This document shows, in pieces, positions 28,576 to 37,351 of a DNA stretch of 45,909 nt. The DNA is from Gammaproteobacteria bacterium (GTDB taxonomy: Bacteria > Pseudomonadota > Gammaproteobacteria > GCA-001735895): the NCBI GenBank assembly GCA_026989015.1, contig JALSKD010000166.1, positions 1 through 45,909 on the forward strand, read 5' to 3'. How positions within the stretch are numbered: position 1 is the first letter of the stretch; every line of letters starts with the position of its first letter. The notes beneath the pieces are model-generated. The model saw only the letters and a list, made by a program, of their open reading frames with translations, was not told where the DNA came from and searched no databases. Made by a program: the position numbers and the translations under genes.

Positions 28576-29127
28576 ATGAAAGAACGATTCGATCCACTCA
28601 ACGGCTCCATTGCGCATGTACTCGAATGCCTCGGCGAAGGCTGGTCGATGCTCATCATCCGAGAGGCATTCTTCGGCATCCGCCGTTTCGAAGACTTCCA
28701 GAGCCATCTGGGGATCGCCCGCAACATCCTCACCGCCCGCCTCAAGAAGCTGGTTGCCAACGGCATCCTCGAGCGCGTGCCGATCAAGCCCGGCGCCAAG
28801 CGTCACCATTACCAGCTGACCATCAAGGGCAAGGAACTGATGCCGATGCTGATCGCCCTGACTCAGTGGGGCGACCGCTGGATCTACGGCGAAGGTAACG
28901 AACCGGTGGTATTCCGTGACCGGGAACTGGGCGAACCCATCGCCCCCATCTGCGTCTGCAACTCGCGTGGCAAGCCCCTGAAACCGCGCGAAATCATGCC
29001 CACGCCCGGACCAGGCGCCAACGACAAGGCCCGTGAACGCCTGGAGGAACTGCAGCAACTGGCGATGCAGATCGAGGCCGAACGCAAGCACAAGGAACAG
29101 CAGGAACGCTCCGCCTCGCCCGCGTGA
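28576..29127 (+). CDS. HxlR-family winged-helix transcriptional regulator
   Basis: The 183-residue protein has the HxlR fold: LECLGEGWSMLIIREAFFGIRRFEDFQ, then a recognition helix ARNILTARLKKLVANGILERV and the wing RHHYQLTIKGKEL. Cys18 is at the position used for redox sensing in several family members. The C-terminal 70 residues, with an Arg/Glu-rich coiled coil (DKARERLEELQQLAMQIEAERKHKEQQ), extend beyond the usual 110-residue HxlR core. The stop overlaps the next reading frame in GTGA, so that frame was probably coupled to it. It likely regulates that operon; the effector is unknown. Confidence 0.9.
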   Translation: MKERFDPLNGSIAHVLECLGEGWSMLIIREAFFGIRRFEDFQSHLGIARNILTARLKKLVANGILERVPIKPGAKRHHYQLTIKGKELMPMLIALTQWGDRWIYGEGNEPVVFRDRELGEPIAPICVCNSRGKPLKPREIMPTPGPGANDKARERLEELQQLAMQIEAERKHKEQQERSASPA

Positions 29128-29581
29128 AGGCAGACGAACGGCTGGAACTCGCGGTGACCTGCGGACTCCAAACGGTATCACTCGCCAACGGAATGCCCGC
29201 CATGTGCAGCAGCCCCAGACCCCTGCGCCGAATGTGGCGTCCCGCCGCCGGCAGCATTCTCGACAGCGAGACCGGTGCATGCTTCGCGCGGCAATGGCGC
29301 GAAAGCAACGACAATGTGGAACGCCTGAGAAAACAGCGGGAAGCCGAATTCACGGCCAGGGAGCCGGCCTGGAGCGCCTCTGTCGACATCGACCACCTCC
29401 GCTGCACCTGCAGCGCATGCGCGAGGCGCTGGGTCGCATCCATCGCGGGCAGATCCTCCGAATCTCGGCACCGACCCAGGCGTTGATCGACGACCTTGAC
29501 GCCGCCGCGCGCCAGCTTCATCTTCAGAGCTCTCGACTGATGTTTCGCGGCAAACGCTTTCTCTACATCCGCGCCGCCTGA
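29124..29581 (+). pseudogene. frameshifted gene behind hxlR, C-terminus weakly TusA-like
   Basis: A GTG start at 29124 overlaps the hxlR stop by 4 nt and the frame reads as plausible GC3-rich coding sequence to about 29420, ending VDIDHLRCTCSACA. Just there the coding signal passes to another frame, which runs from about 29407 to the stop at 29581 (QRMREALGRIHRGQILRISAPTQ, then FRGKRFLYIRAA). Moving from one to the other requires a -1 shift, as a net loss of 1 or 7 nt would cause. The joined ends resemble the LxCPxPxxxxxAL and closing strand of TusA-like sulfurtransferases, but the Pro positions are missing and the similarity is weak. A genuine frameshift, a sequencing indel or coincidence are all possible. 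Confidence 0.45.
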
Positions 29582-29616
29582 TACCATCGCGCTTTTCCCG
29601 TTCAGCGCCAGGGTTC

Positions 29617-30762
29617 ATGGAACAGCCGCAACGCATTACCCAGTACGATCATTTCATCCCTTTGGGCATCGGCAGCCTGCTCAATGCACTGGCCGACAGC
29701 GGCCTCGAGCAGCACGCTTGCGAGGCCGCCGGCCTGCTGCGCCGCCTGCTGGCTGAAGACTTCCGCTCCCGCCTCGACCGGTTGCGGCGTGACTACCGTC
29801 CGTTCAACCCGGATCGCGAACTGCTGCTGGACGACGATCCGCCGGCGGAAGACGATGGCGTCATCGATGCCATCGATCGCCTGCTCAAGCAGGGCAACCA
29901 CATCCCGCTCGGACGCGAGCAAATCCGCCAGGCGCTGGAACGCAGTTCGCCTTACGGACTGGTCATTGAAATCGACCTCGAACGCTACCGCCATGTCACC
30001 CTCTACTACCGGGGCAAAAGCAGCGAACAGGTCGAAATCCGTGACTGGCGCCGTCTGTTCCTGAAGAAGCGGCGGGTCAGCCTGCTGCGTTATTCCCGCC
30101 TGTGTCTGGTGCTGCAATACCGTGACGAGGAAGAGCACCCCGGCATCCACATCAAGCTGTTCAAGGACATTCTGCGCGCCGACCTGGAAATGCTGTTTCC
30201 CGACTGCCGAGTGCGCATGAAGCCCTTCGACAAGATCAAGCTGGCGCTGACCGGTGGCGGCGGTACCGCCGGCGGCCTGTTGGCCACCCTCGGCAAGATC
30301 TCTGCAGCGGTCAGCCCCTGGACCATCGCCGTGGCCATTGGCGGCTTTGCCGCTTTGCTGTGGCGGCAGATCAGCAAGGTGTTCGTGCAGCGCACCCGCT
30401 ATGCAGCCACGCTGGCGCGCAACCTCTATTACCACAACCTGGACAACAATGCCGGCGCGCTGGCCTACCTCAGTGAGCTGGCGCTGGACGAGGAAACCAA
30501 GGAGCTGCTGCTGAGCTGGGCAATGCTTCAGCTCCATGGCCCACAGACCATTGAGCAGCTCGATGACCGCTGCGAGGAGTGGTTCGCCGAGCGCTATGGC
30601 ATCGCCATCGACTTCGACATCGAGGATGCGCTGCGCAAATTGCAGGGCTACGGACTGGTGGAAGCCCATGGCCAGACCATCAGCGCCTTGCCTGCAGAGC
30701 AGGTGCTGCCCGCGCTGAGGGCGCGCTGGAACGCACTCATCGACGCGCCAGCAGCCGACTGA
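29617..30762 (+). CDS. DUF3754 (TMEM143-like) membrane protein
   Basis: The 381-residue protein has the family features FIPLGIGSLLNAL at the start, YDH, a YYRGKSSEQVEIRDW strand, LRYSRLCLVLQYRDEEEH, KLFKDILRADLEMLFPDCRVRM and the invariant DKIK before a Gly-rich turn. A hydrophobic segment at about 217-250 probably forms one membrane hairpin or helix. The function of this family, known in animal mitochondria and cyanobacteria as well, is not established. The gene starts 35 nt after the frameshifted gene and converges on mutY with a 26-nt overlap of coding sequence. Confidence 0.8.
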   Translation: MEQPQRITQYDHFIPLGIGSLLNALADSGLEQHACEAAGLLRRLLAEDFRSRLDRLRRDYRPFNPDRELLLDDDPPAEDDGVIDAIDRLLKQGNHIPLGREQIRQALERSSPYGLVIEIDLERYRHVTLYYRGKSSEQVEIRDWRRLFLKKRRVSLLRYSRLCLVLQYRDEEEHPGIHIKLFKDILRADLEMLFPDCRVRMKPFDKIKLALTGGGGTAGGLLATLGKISAAVSPWTIAVAIGGFAALLWRQISKVFVQRTRYAATLARNLYYHNLDNNAGALAYLSELALDEETKELLLSWAMLQLHGPQTIEQLDDRCEEWFAERYGIAIDFDIEDALRKLQGYGLVEAHGQTISALPAEQVLPALRARWNALIDAPAAD

Positions 30763-31816
30763 CCGGCGCCGGCAGTGCATGCTCCGGCAGCCGGTCGGCC
30801 GGCACCCAACGCAGGCCAGCGCCTTCGGCCACGGCCGACGGTGCCGACGACGGCACGCGGCAGTGCAACAGGGAAATGCTCAGATCGAAATGGCTGAAAC
30901 GGTGCAACAGGCAGTCCTGCTCCTGCCGTTCGGGAGTCCAGACCGCGCCCAGGTGCCGCCGCTGCCAGTCTTCCGCCGCTTCCACCGAGGCCTGTTCCGG
31001 CAACGACCAAAGCCCGCCCCAGATGCCCTGCGGCGGGCGCTGCTGCAGCAGCACCGCTCCGTCCTCGCGACGGTGCAGCAGCATCCAGCACTGGCGCAGC
31101 GGTCGCGCGCGCCGTGGCCGGGGCTCCGGGAAACGCGCCACATCGCCCTGCCCGTGTGCGGAGCAGATATCCTGTAATGGACAGCGCGGGCAGTCCGCCT
31201 GACCGCGCCGGCACAGGGTGGCCCCCAGGTCCATCATCGCCTGGTTGTATGCCCCGGACCGCCCTGCTGGCGTGAACCGCTCGGCCAGAGCCCACAGGCG
31301 CTTTTGCGTCGCGCTGCGGCCGGGCCAGCCGGCAACGCGGAACAGGCGCGCCAGCACCCGCTTGACATTGCCATCGAGGATTGCGGCATCGATGCCGTGA
31401 CCCAGGCTGAGGATGGCGCCAGCGGTGGAGCGGCCGATGCCCGGCAGGGCGCAGAGGCCAGCGAGATCCCGCGGGAATCGGCCTTCCTGCTCATCAACCA
31501 GCAGCCGGCCGCAGCGGTGCAGGTTGCGCGCACGGGCGTAATAGCCGAGCCCGGCCCAGACTGCGAGCACCTCGTCGATATCCGCGGCTGCCAGCGAAAC
31601 CAGATCCGGGAAGCGCTCCATGAAGCGCAGAAAATAGCCTTCCGCCGTGGCCACCTGGGTCTGCTGCAACATGATCTCGGATACCCACACCCGGTAGGGA
31701 CCGGGCGGGCCGCCATGGCCGTCGCTCTGCCACGGCAGATCATGACGGCCGTGCCGTTCGAACCAGGGCAGCAACCGGCGCGCAATGGCGTCGTCTTGGT
31801 CCAGCGCTCCGTTCAA
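30737..31816 (-). CDS. mutY: A/G-specific adenine DNA glycosylase MutY
   Basis: The 359-residue protein removes adenine paired with 8-oxoguanine. It shows the catalytic Glu47 in SEIMLQQTQVATAE, the helix-hairpin-helix LPGIGRSTAGAIL, catalytic Asp148 in LDGNVKRVLAR, and a complete 4Fe-4S loop C-x6-C-x2-C-x5-C (Cys202, 209, 212, 218). The C-terminal half is the Nudix-like 8-oxoG recognition domain (RREDGAVLLQQRP, WGGLWSLPE, HRFSHFDL). The start is TTG at 31816, sharing TTGA with the asmA stop, an unusual weak start for translational coupling. asmA-mutY is a common pair. Confidence 0.96.
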   Translation of the reverse strand: MNGALDQDDAIARRLLPWFERHGRHDLPWQSDGHGGPPGPYRVWVSEIMLQQTQVATAEGYFLRFMERFPDLVSLAAADIDEVLAVWAGLGYYARARNLHRCGRLLVDEQEGRFPRDLAGLCALPGIGRSTAGAILSLGHGIDAAILDGNVKRVLARLFRVAGWPGRSATQKRLWALAERFTPAGRSGAYNQAMMDLGATLCRRGQADCPRCPLQDICSAHGQGDVARFPEPRPRRARPLRQCWMLLHRREDGAVLLQQRPPQGIWGGLWSLPEQASVEAAEDWQRRHLGAVWTPERQEQDCLLHRFSHFDLSISLLHCRVPSSAPSAVAEGAGLRWVPADRLPEHALPAPVSRLLARR

Positions 31817-34068
31817 AACAGCTTTTTCAGCTTGTCTTCCAGTTTCTTTTTGGCCTTGTCTTCGGCGGCTTTCTTCTCGGCTTCGAGCTTCGCCTTTTCC
31901 CTGGCCTTTTTCAGCTCCAGTTCCTTCTGCAAACGGGCCTTCTCGGCGGCGACCTTTTTCTCCTGGGCGGCTTTCAAGGCAGCCTTTTCGGCTTCCAGCT
32001 TTTTTTTCAACTCGGCCTTTTCCGCCGCCACCTGCGCTTTCAGCTGGGCATTCTTGCGCGCCAGATCGGCCTTGAGCAGGTCGTCGTAGAGCACATTGAT
32101 CTTCGGATCCAGCCAGGAACCAGTGATCGCCACCGGCACCAGCAGTCCGGACAGTTCATCGACGGTACCCGCGCCCTGCCCGCGGGTGGTACCCACCAGC
32201 TTGGCATCCACTCGGTAATCGATGGTTTCGGAGACCAGGTCCACCTTGCCCTCGCCTCCGACGCGGATCAGTGGCGCCTGAATGTTCAGATCCTTGCTGT
32301 AGAGGACGCCGTCACGGATTTCGGCGGACATCGACAGGGCGCTGAAATCGGTTTTCTGCTGCTCCTCGGGAGGCGCTGGCTGGTTTTTGAGCCTGGCCTT
32401 GGCGCGCGCCACTTCGTAACGCAGGTTGAAGCCCTTGAGGGCACCGTCTTCCACCTTCAATGCCAGCCGGCCATTGAGGTTTTTCTTCAGTTCGCTGAGC
32501 CATTCACCGCGGGTGCTCAGATCAACATCGAGATTGGCGACGCCGGAAATCCGGTCGTCCTGCATGAAATCGGTCAGAAATTCGCCGATCCTGAAGCCAG
32601 ACAATTTTTGCCCGACGCGGTACACCGGTTGCTTGCCGCGCGCATCCAGCCCGATCTCTCCATCGAGGCGGCCATCATAGAGCGCCAGCGTCATCGGCTG
32701 CACCCGCAGCTGCCCCTTGTCGGCCAGAACCCTCAACGAGAGCTGTTCCAGCTTGAGGCCATGGACCCGCAACAGTCCAACACCCAGCTTGCCGTCCAGC
32801 TCGAGCCGGCGCAGCAACTCCATCGGCAGGGCAATATGGACATCCTGTGCCGAACCGGTCGCCACCGGCTCGGCAGGACCGGTCTCGGCGGCACCGGGCT
32901 GATAGCCGGTAAGCGCGTCCACATCCAGTGACTCGGCCTGCAATTCAAAACGCAGGGCGGGTTGCGCATAGTCGCGCACATCGACAAAGCCGTCGAAGCG
33001 CTGGCCATCGATCAGCAATTGCAGGTCGTCGAGCTTCACCGAGCGAGCCGCCAGATCGACCACCAGCTGACGGGAGGAGAGCCCGGTCTGCATCTGTCCC
33101 TTGGGCAGGGTCTCGCCGGTCAGATCGGTCTCCAGCGACAGGCCGGCCACGGTAAGCCGCTGCCGTTCGATGTCGAAACCGATGTCGCCGCCCAGCTCTG
33201 CTTTAGCCTGCTGCAACGGGCCGCCCTCGGTCTGCGCCTGCAGGCTGAAACCCTGCACCGACAGCTGCTTGCTGCCCAGCGCCAGGGCCAGATCACCGCC
33301 GATCCTGATCAGCGCCTTTTTCACCGGCAGCGGCCCGCCCGCGGCTTCCGTATCCAGCTGCAACGCGGTCAGCCTCACTTCCTTCGCACCCAGTCGACCC
33401 TGTGCCTTGAGTGTCAACCCGGCATCCAGACCGTCACCGCCGCGCAGGCGCAGCGAAAGCTGGACCGGGAAATCACGATCCGGCTCGATGCGTCCGGTCG
33501 CCAGGTTCAGCTGGCTGGCTTCATACTCGACCCCAGCCTGGGCGTCGCGCCAGCGGATGTCGGCGTTGCTCAGTTGCAGCCCGCCGAACACGCCCGCGAT
33601 CTGCATGTTGCCGGCCGATCCTTCGGCGGCGGACTCGGCTTCATTGCCGGCAGTGGACGCTTCCGGTGTTGCCAGCAGATCATCCCAGTTGGTCTTCCCC
33701 TTCACGTTGCGCTGAAGATCCAGTTGCAGGCCATCCAGCACCAGCCTGGCGATCTCCGGTTGCAGACGCAACAGCGACAGCAGATCGACGCTGACGCTGG
33801 CCTTTTCCACCGCCAGCATCGGCCTTTTGCCGAAGCCCGGCGCATTGGCGAAGCTCAAGCGGCCCAGGCTCATGCCCAGCGAGGGGTAGAAGGTGAGACC
33901 GACATCGCCTTCAAAACGCAGTTCGCGCCCGGTCTGCTTGCGGACCAGGTCGGACAGTTCCTGCTTGTAGGCATTGGCGTCGAAGGTGGCGATGAAGATG
34001 CCGAGGCCGATGACGAACAGCAACAGCAGTGCTCCGGCCGCCAGCAACAGGTATTTGACGAGTTTCAT
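31813..34068 (-). CDS. asmA: AsmA-family protein
   Basis: The 751-residue protein has one N-terminal membrane helix (YLLLAAGALLLLFVIGLGIFIA), the AsmA start domain (VRKQTGRELRFEGDVGLTFYPSLGMSLGRLSFANAPGFG) and the C-terminal AsmA block (LSGLLVPVAITGSWLDPKINVLYDDLL). A Lys/Ala/Glu-rich coiled coil of about 80 residues follows. Family members are periplasmic bridge-like proteins linked to envelope lipid transport and outer-membrane assembly. It starts at 34068, shares a divergent spacer with the DUF2333 gene, and its stop overlaps the mutY start. The highly charged tail would lie in the periplasm if the topology is N-in. Confidence 0.92.
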   Translation of the reverse strand: MKLVKYLLLAAGALLLLFVIGLGIFIATFDANAYKQELSDLVRKQTGRELRFEGDVGLTFYPSLGMSLGRLSFANAPGFGKRPMLAVEKASVSVDLLSLLRLQPEIARLVLDGLQLDLQRNVKGKTNWDDLLATPEASTAGNEAESAAEGSAGNMQIAGVFGGLQLSNADIRWRDAQAGVEYEASQLNLATGRIEPDRDFPVQLSLRLRGGDGLDAGLTLKAQGRLGAKEVRLTALQLDTEAAGGPLPVKKALIRIGGDLALALGSKQLSVQGFSLQAQTEGGPLQQAKAELGGDIGFDIERQRLTVAGLSLETDLTGETLPKGQMQTGLSSRQLVVDLAARSVKLDDLQLLIDGQRFDGFVDVRDYAQPALRFELQAESLDVDALTGYQPGAAETGPAEPVATGSAQDVHIALPMELLRRLELDGKLGVGLLRVHGLKLEQLSLRVLADKGQLRVQPMTLALYDGRLDGEIGLDARGKQPVYRVGQKLSGFRIGEFLTDFMQDDRISGVANLDVDLSTRGEWLSELKKNLNGRLALKVEDGALKGFNLRYEVARAKARLKNQPAPPEEQQKTDFSALSMSAEIRDGVLYSKDLNIQAPLIRVGGEGKVDLVSETIDYRVDAKLVGTTRGQGAGTVDELSGLLVPVAITGSWLDPKINVLYDDLLKADLARKNAQLKAQVAAEKAELKKKLEAEKAALKAAQEKKVAAEKARLQKELELKKAREKAKLEAEKKAAEDKAKKKLEDKLKKLF

Positions 34069-34148
34069 GGGTCAGTTTCCGTACTTGAGAGTGGGCTAGA
34101 GCCAAATACTGTAGCATGACTGCCGCGCACGCCGGCAGACATTCCGGG

Positions 34149-34154
34149 TATAAT
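34149..34154 (+). promoter_or_regulatory. candidate -10 element of the DUF2333 gene
   Basis: An exact TATAAT lies 28 nt before the chosen start at 34183 and overlaps an upstream ATG at 34153, which argues against that ATG as the start. A -35 at the right spacing is poor. Confidence 0.5.
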
Positions 34155-34182
34155 GGAGCGACATGTTCTCCTGGATGACCCG

Positions 34183-35232
34183 ATGACGACACGCTTCACC
34201 GATCTGGCCGATACGGTCATGGACTGGCTGCACAACTGGCGCGATCACCGCAACCTGCTCAAGCTGGTGGCCGCCGGCACCGGACTGTTGCTGCTGATAC
34301 TTGTGCTTGTGGGCTGGTACTGGAGCTTCGAGCCGGATCCCTTCGATATCGATGAGGTGACCCGCAGCATGGCACCGGAAACCCGCCAGCGCATCACCGT
34401 CGGCAGCCCGACCACGGCCACCATCATCCAGCTGATGGACACCCTGCTCCACAAGCCCGGCGGCTACATCAGCAACGACAAGCTGCCACCCGGCGTCTGG
34501 CTTGACAACATGCCCAACTGGGAATTCGGCGTGCTGGTGCAGGTACGCGACATCACCCGCGCCCTGCGCAATGATTTCAGCCGCTCGCAGTCGCAGTCGG
34601 TGGAGGACAAGGATCTCATCATCGCCGAGCCGAAATTCAATTTCGACAGCGAATCCTGGCTGATTCCTTCCACCGAGGGCGAATACCGGGAGGGACTGCA
34701 AGCCCTGCGCCGCTATCTGAAACGGCTGCAGGATCCGGCCGAGCCCCAGGCCCAGTTCTATGCCCGCGCCGACAACCTCAGCGACTGGCTGGGTCAGGTG
34801 GAGAAGCGCCTGGGCAGCCTGTCACAGCGGCTCAGCGCCAGCGTCGGACAGATTCGCGTCAACACCGATCTCGGTGGCGATACCGGCGCCCGCCAGTCCA
34901 CTCCCGCTTCGGGCGAGCTGGAGATCAAGACCCCCTGGCTGGAAATCGACGATGTATTCTATGAAACCCGTGGTGCCGCCTGGGCGCTGATCCACCTGCT
35001 CAAGGCAATAGAGAAGGATTTCGACCAGGTACTGCGCAAGAAGAATGCGCTGGTCAGCCTGCGTCAGATCATCCGCGAGCTGGAGGGCACCCAGCAACCC
35101 CTGTGGTCTCCGGTGGTGCTCAATGGCACCGGTTTCGGCCTGTTTGCCAATCATTCACTGGTCATGGCCTCCTATATCTCGCGGGCCAATGCTGCCTTGA
35201 TCGACCTGCGCCAGCTGTTGCAACAGGGCTGA
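34183..35232 (+). CDS. DUF2333 family inner-membrane protein
   Basis: The product is 349 residues from ATG 34183 (MTTRFTDLADTVMDWL). One membrane helix (LLKLVAAGTGLLLLILVLVGWYW) is followed by a long soluble part with the family blocks GGYISNDKLPPGVWLDNMPNWEFG, RDFSRSQSQSVEDKDL-like segment and FYETRGAAWALIHLLKAIEKDF. The role of this gammaproteobacterial family is unknown; periplasmic location is inferred from the single N-terminal helix. An in-frame ATG at 34153 overlaps the -10 element, so 34183 is preferred. The gene ends before a strong bidirectional terminator. Confidence 0.85.
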   Translation: MTTRFTDLADTVMDWLHNWRDHRNLLKLVAAGTGLLLLILVLVGWYWSFEPDPFDIDEVTRSMAPETRQRITVGSPTTATIIQLMDTLLHKPGGYISNDKLPPGVWLDNMPNWEFGVLVQVRDITRALRNDFSRSQSQSVEDKDLIIAEPKFNFDSESWLIPSTEGEYREGLQALRRYLKRLQDPAEPQAQFYARADNLSDWLGQVEKRLGSLSQRLSASVGQIRVNTDLGGDTGARQSTPASGELEIKTPWLEIDDVFYETRGAAWALIHLLKAIEKDFDQVLRKKNALVSLRQIIRELEGTQQPLWSPVVLNGTGFGLFANHSLVMASYISRANAALIDLRQLLQQG

Positions 35233-35257
35233 GCCGGGACGGCCAACACGCAGGCAC

Positions 35258-35290
35258 AAAAAAGCCGGATCATGAAGATCCGGCTTTTTT
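35258..35290. terminator. bidirectional rho-independent terminator (DUF2333 gene / rpsT)
   Basis: The stem GCCGGATC/GATCCGGC with loop ATGAA is flanked by A6 on the left and T6 on the right, so it works on both strands. It sits between the convergent DUF2333 gene and rpsT. Confidence 0.92.
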
Positions 35291-35311
35291 GCAGCTTGAT
35301 GTTCGCGCCGA

Positions 35312-35575
35312 TCAGGACATGGCCTTGATCTGGGAATTGAGACGGCTCTTGTGACGCGCGGCCTTGTTCTTGCTGATCAGTCCCTGGCGGGCGATGCGGT
35401 CGAGAACAGGAACGGCCTGCTTGTAGGCCGACTCGGCTGCCGACTTGTCACCCGCGGCAATGGCCTTGACCACATGCTTGACATAGGTGCGCATCATCGA
35501 ACGGCGGCTGGCGTTGTGACGACGACGGGCTTCCGCCTGACGGGCGCGCTTTTTCGCGGAAAGAGAGTTAGCCAA
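35312..35575 (-). CDS. rpsT: 30S ribosomal protein S20
   Basis: The 87-residue basic protein ([45 protein letters not shown]) is S20, a primary 16S rRNA binder. It begins with TTG at 35573-35575, directly before ANSLSAKKR, with AGGAG 7 nt upstream. E. coli rpsT also uses UUG, which is part of its translational autocontrol, so the same control is likely here. An in-frame ATG further upstream would add a 35-residue tail not seen in S20. A consensus promoter precedes it and a terminator closes it. Confidence 0.96.
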   Translation of the reverse strand: MANSLSAKKRARQAEARRRHNASRRSMMRTYVKHVVKAIAAGDKSAAESAYKQAVPVLDRIARQGLISKNKAARHKSRLNSQIKAMS

Positions 35576-35615
35576 GAGAGTCTCCTGAATCCTGCTGTGT
35601 AAAAATGAGGCGCGC

Positions 35616-35644
35616 ATTATCATGATTGCACCGCCCCCTGTCAA
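35616..35644 (-). promoter_or_regulatory. sigma-70 promoter of rpsT with GC-rich discriminator
   Basis: On the minus strand TTGACA (35639-35644) is followed after 17 nt by GATAAT (35616-35621). The next bases GCGCGCC form a GC-rich discriminator, the type associated with growth-rate and ppGpp control of ribosomal promoters. Confidence 0.87.
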
Positions 35645-35794
35645 CGCCTTTCCGCCAGGATGCGAAGGAAAACGGGGCATGCAGCGGGTTTTGCCGCTGG
35701 CGCGGGTTGGCGACTCCGGTAAAATGCCCGTTTTTCGCCATCATCATCGCCCCGCCGTCATGCCGCCCCTCGCCCCCAACGCCCGCCTCCTGCC

Positions 35795-37345
35795 GTGGCC
35801 AGCCTGACCCGTTCCACCTTCTCGGTGGCGTCGATGACCCTGCTGTCGCGCGTGCTGGGGCTGTTGCGGGACATCGTCATCGCACGCATGTTTTCGGCCA
35901 GCGACGCGGCCGACGCCTTTTTCGTCGCCTTCAAGATACCCAATTTCATGCGCCGTCTGTTCGCCGAGGGCGCGTTTTCGCTGGCCTTCGTACCGGTGCT
36001 GACCGAATACCGCAATACCCGCGCGCTGGAGGAGACCCGCCGGTTCATCGGACAGGTAGCCGGCACGCTGGGGCTGATCCTGCTGCTGCTGACGGCGGTT
36101 GGCGTCGCGGCGTCACCTGCGCTGGTAACGGTTTTCGCCGCCGGCTTCCTCGACCAGCCACAGAAATTCGCGCTGACCGCCGATCTGTTGCGGCTCACCT
36201 TTCCCTATATCCTGCTGATCTCGATGACCGCGCTGGCCGGCGGCATCCTCAACAGCTGGAAGCGTTTTGCCGTTCCTGCCTTCACTCCGGTATTGCTCAA
36301 CCTGAGCCTGATCGCTTGCGCACTGTGGCTGGCACCACGGCTCGATGTGCCGGTCTATGCACTGGGCTGGGGCGTGCTGATCGCCGGCCTGGCTCAACTG
36401 CTGTTCCAGCTGCCCTTCCTCTACCGGCTGGGCTTGCTGGCCAAGCCGGTCTGGGCCTGGCGCGAGCCCAGCGTACAGAAGATCATCAAACTGATGACTC
36501 CGGCATTGTTCGGTTCCTCGGTCTCGCAGATCAACCTGTTGTTCGATACCTTCATCGCCTCCTTCCTGGTCACCGGCTCGGTCTCCTGGCTCTATTACGC
36601 CGACCGACTGCTGGAATTCCCGCTCGGCGTGTTCGGTATCGCGCTGGCCACCGTGGTGCTGCCCAACCTGTCGGAATCCCATGTGGCGCGGGGGCGCGAT
36701 CATTTCAACCGGGTACTCAACTGGGCCGCCCAGCTGGCGCTGCTGATCGCCCTGCCGGCCACCGTCGGGCTGGTGCTGCTGGCGGCGCCGATCCTCGCCA
36801 CCCTGTTCCAGTACGGTGCCTTCGGCGCCGGCGACACCCACTACAGCGCGATGAGCCTGATGGCCTACGCGGCCGGCCTGCCCGCCTTCATCCTGATCAA
36901 GATCCTCGCCAACGCCTTCTATTCGCGCCAGGACAGCGCGACTCCGGTACGCATCGGCATCATCGCCATGGTCGTCAACATGGCACTGAATGTGCTGTTC
37001 GTGCTGGCGCTGCTGAAGCTGACGCCCATCCCCGGCCATGTGGGACTGGCGCTGGCCACCGCTGGCTCGGCTTGGTGCAATGCCGCGCTGCTGGCCCGCG
37101 CGCTGCGGCGTGACGGCTACCTGACCCTGGGGCGGGGATTCCTGATTCAGCTCGGACGCATCCTGGCGGCCAGCATCGGCATGGGGCTGTTGCTGTGGTG
37201 GCTGGCGCCACCCGCCGAGAGCTGGAGCGATTGGAGCGTCTGGCAGCGGGTGGGGCAACTGGCGCGGCTGATCCTCCCCGCCGCCTTGTGCTATGCCCTG
37301 CTGCTCTGGATAATCGGCCTCCGCCGCCGTCACCTGAGCCTGTAG
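35795..37345 (+). CDS. murJ: lipid II flippase MurJ (MVF family)
   Basis: The 516-residue inner-membrane protein has the MurJ start STFSVASMTLLSRVLGLLRDIVIARMFSAS, a conserved AFKIPNFMRRLFAEGAFSLAFVPVL block and about 14 hydrophobic segments. It flips the peptidoglycan precursor lipid II to the periplasmic face. The start is GTG at 35795. The gene is followed by ribF after 6 nt. The pair murJ-ribF-ileS-lspA is the usual gammaproteobacterial order, with rpsT on the opposite strand. Confidence 0.96.
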   Translation: MASLTRSTFSVASMTLLSRVLGLLRDIVIARMFSASDAADAFFVAFKIPNFMRRLFAEGAFSLAFVPVLTEYRNTRALEETRRFIGQVAGTLGLILLLLTAVGVAASPALVTVFAAGFLDQPQKFALTADLLRLTFPYILLISMTALAGGILNSWKRFAVPAFTPVLLNLSLIACALWLAPRLDVPVYALGWGVLIAGLAQLLFQLPFLYRLGLLAKPVWAWREPSVQKIIKLMTPALFGSSVSQINLLFDTFIASFLVTGSVSWLYYADRLLEFPLGVFGIALATVVLPNLSESHVARGRDHFNRVLNWAAQLALLIALPATVGLVLLAAPILATLFQYGAFGAGDTHYSAMSLMAYAAGLPAFILIKILANAFYSRQDSATPVRIGIIAMVVNMALNVLFVLALLKLTPIPGHVGLALATAGSAWCNAALLARALRRDGYLTLGRGFLIQLGRILAASIGMGLLLWWLAPPAESWSDWSVWQRVGQLARLILPAALCYALLLWIIGLRRRHLSL

Positions 37346-37351
37346 CCTGCC

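Noticed and set aside
34153-34182. ATG 34153 as start of the DUF2333 gene
   Set aside because: It overlaps an exact TATAAT and would put the start inside the promoter; 34183 is preferred.
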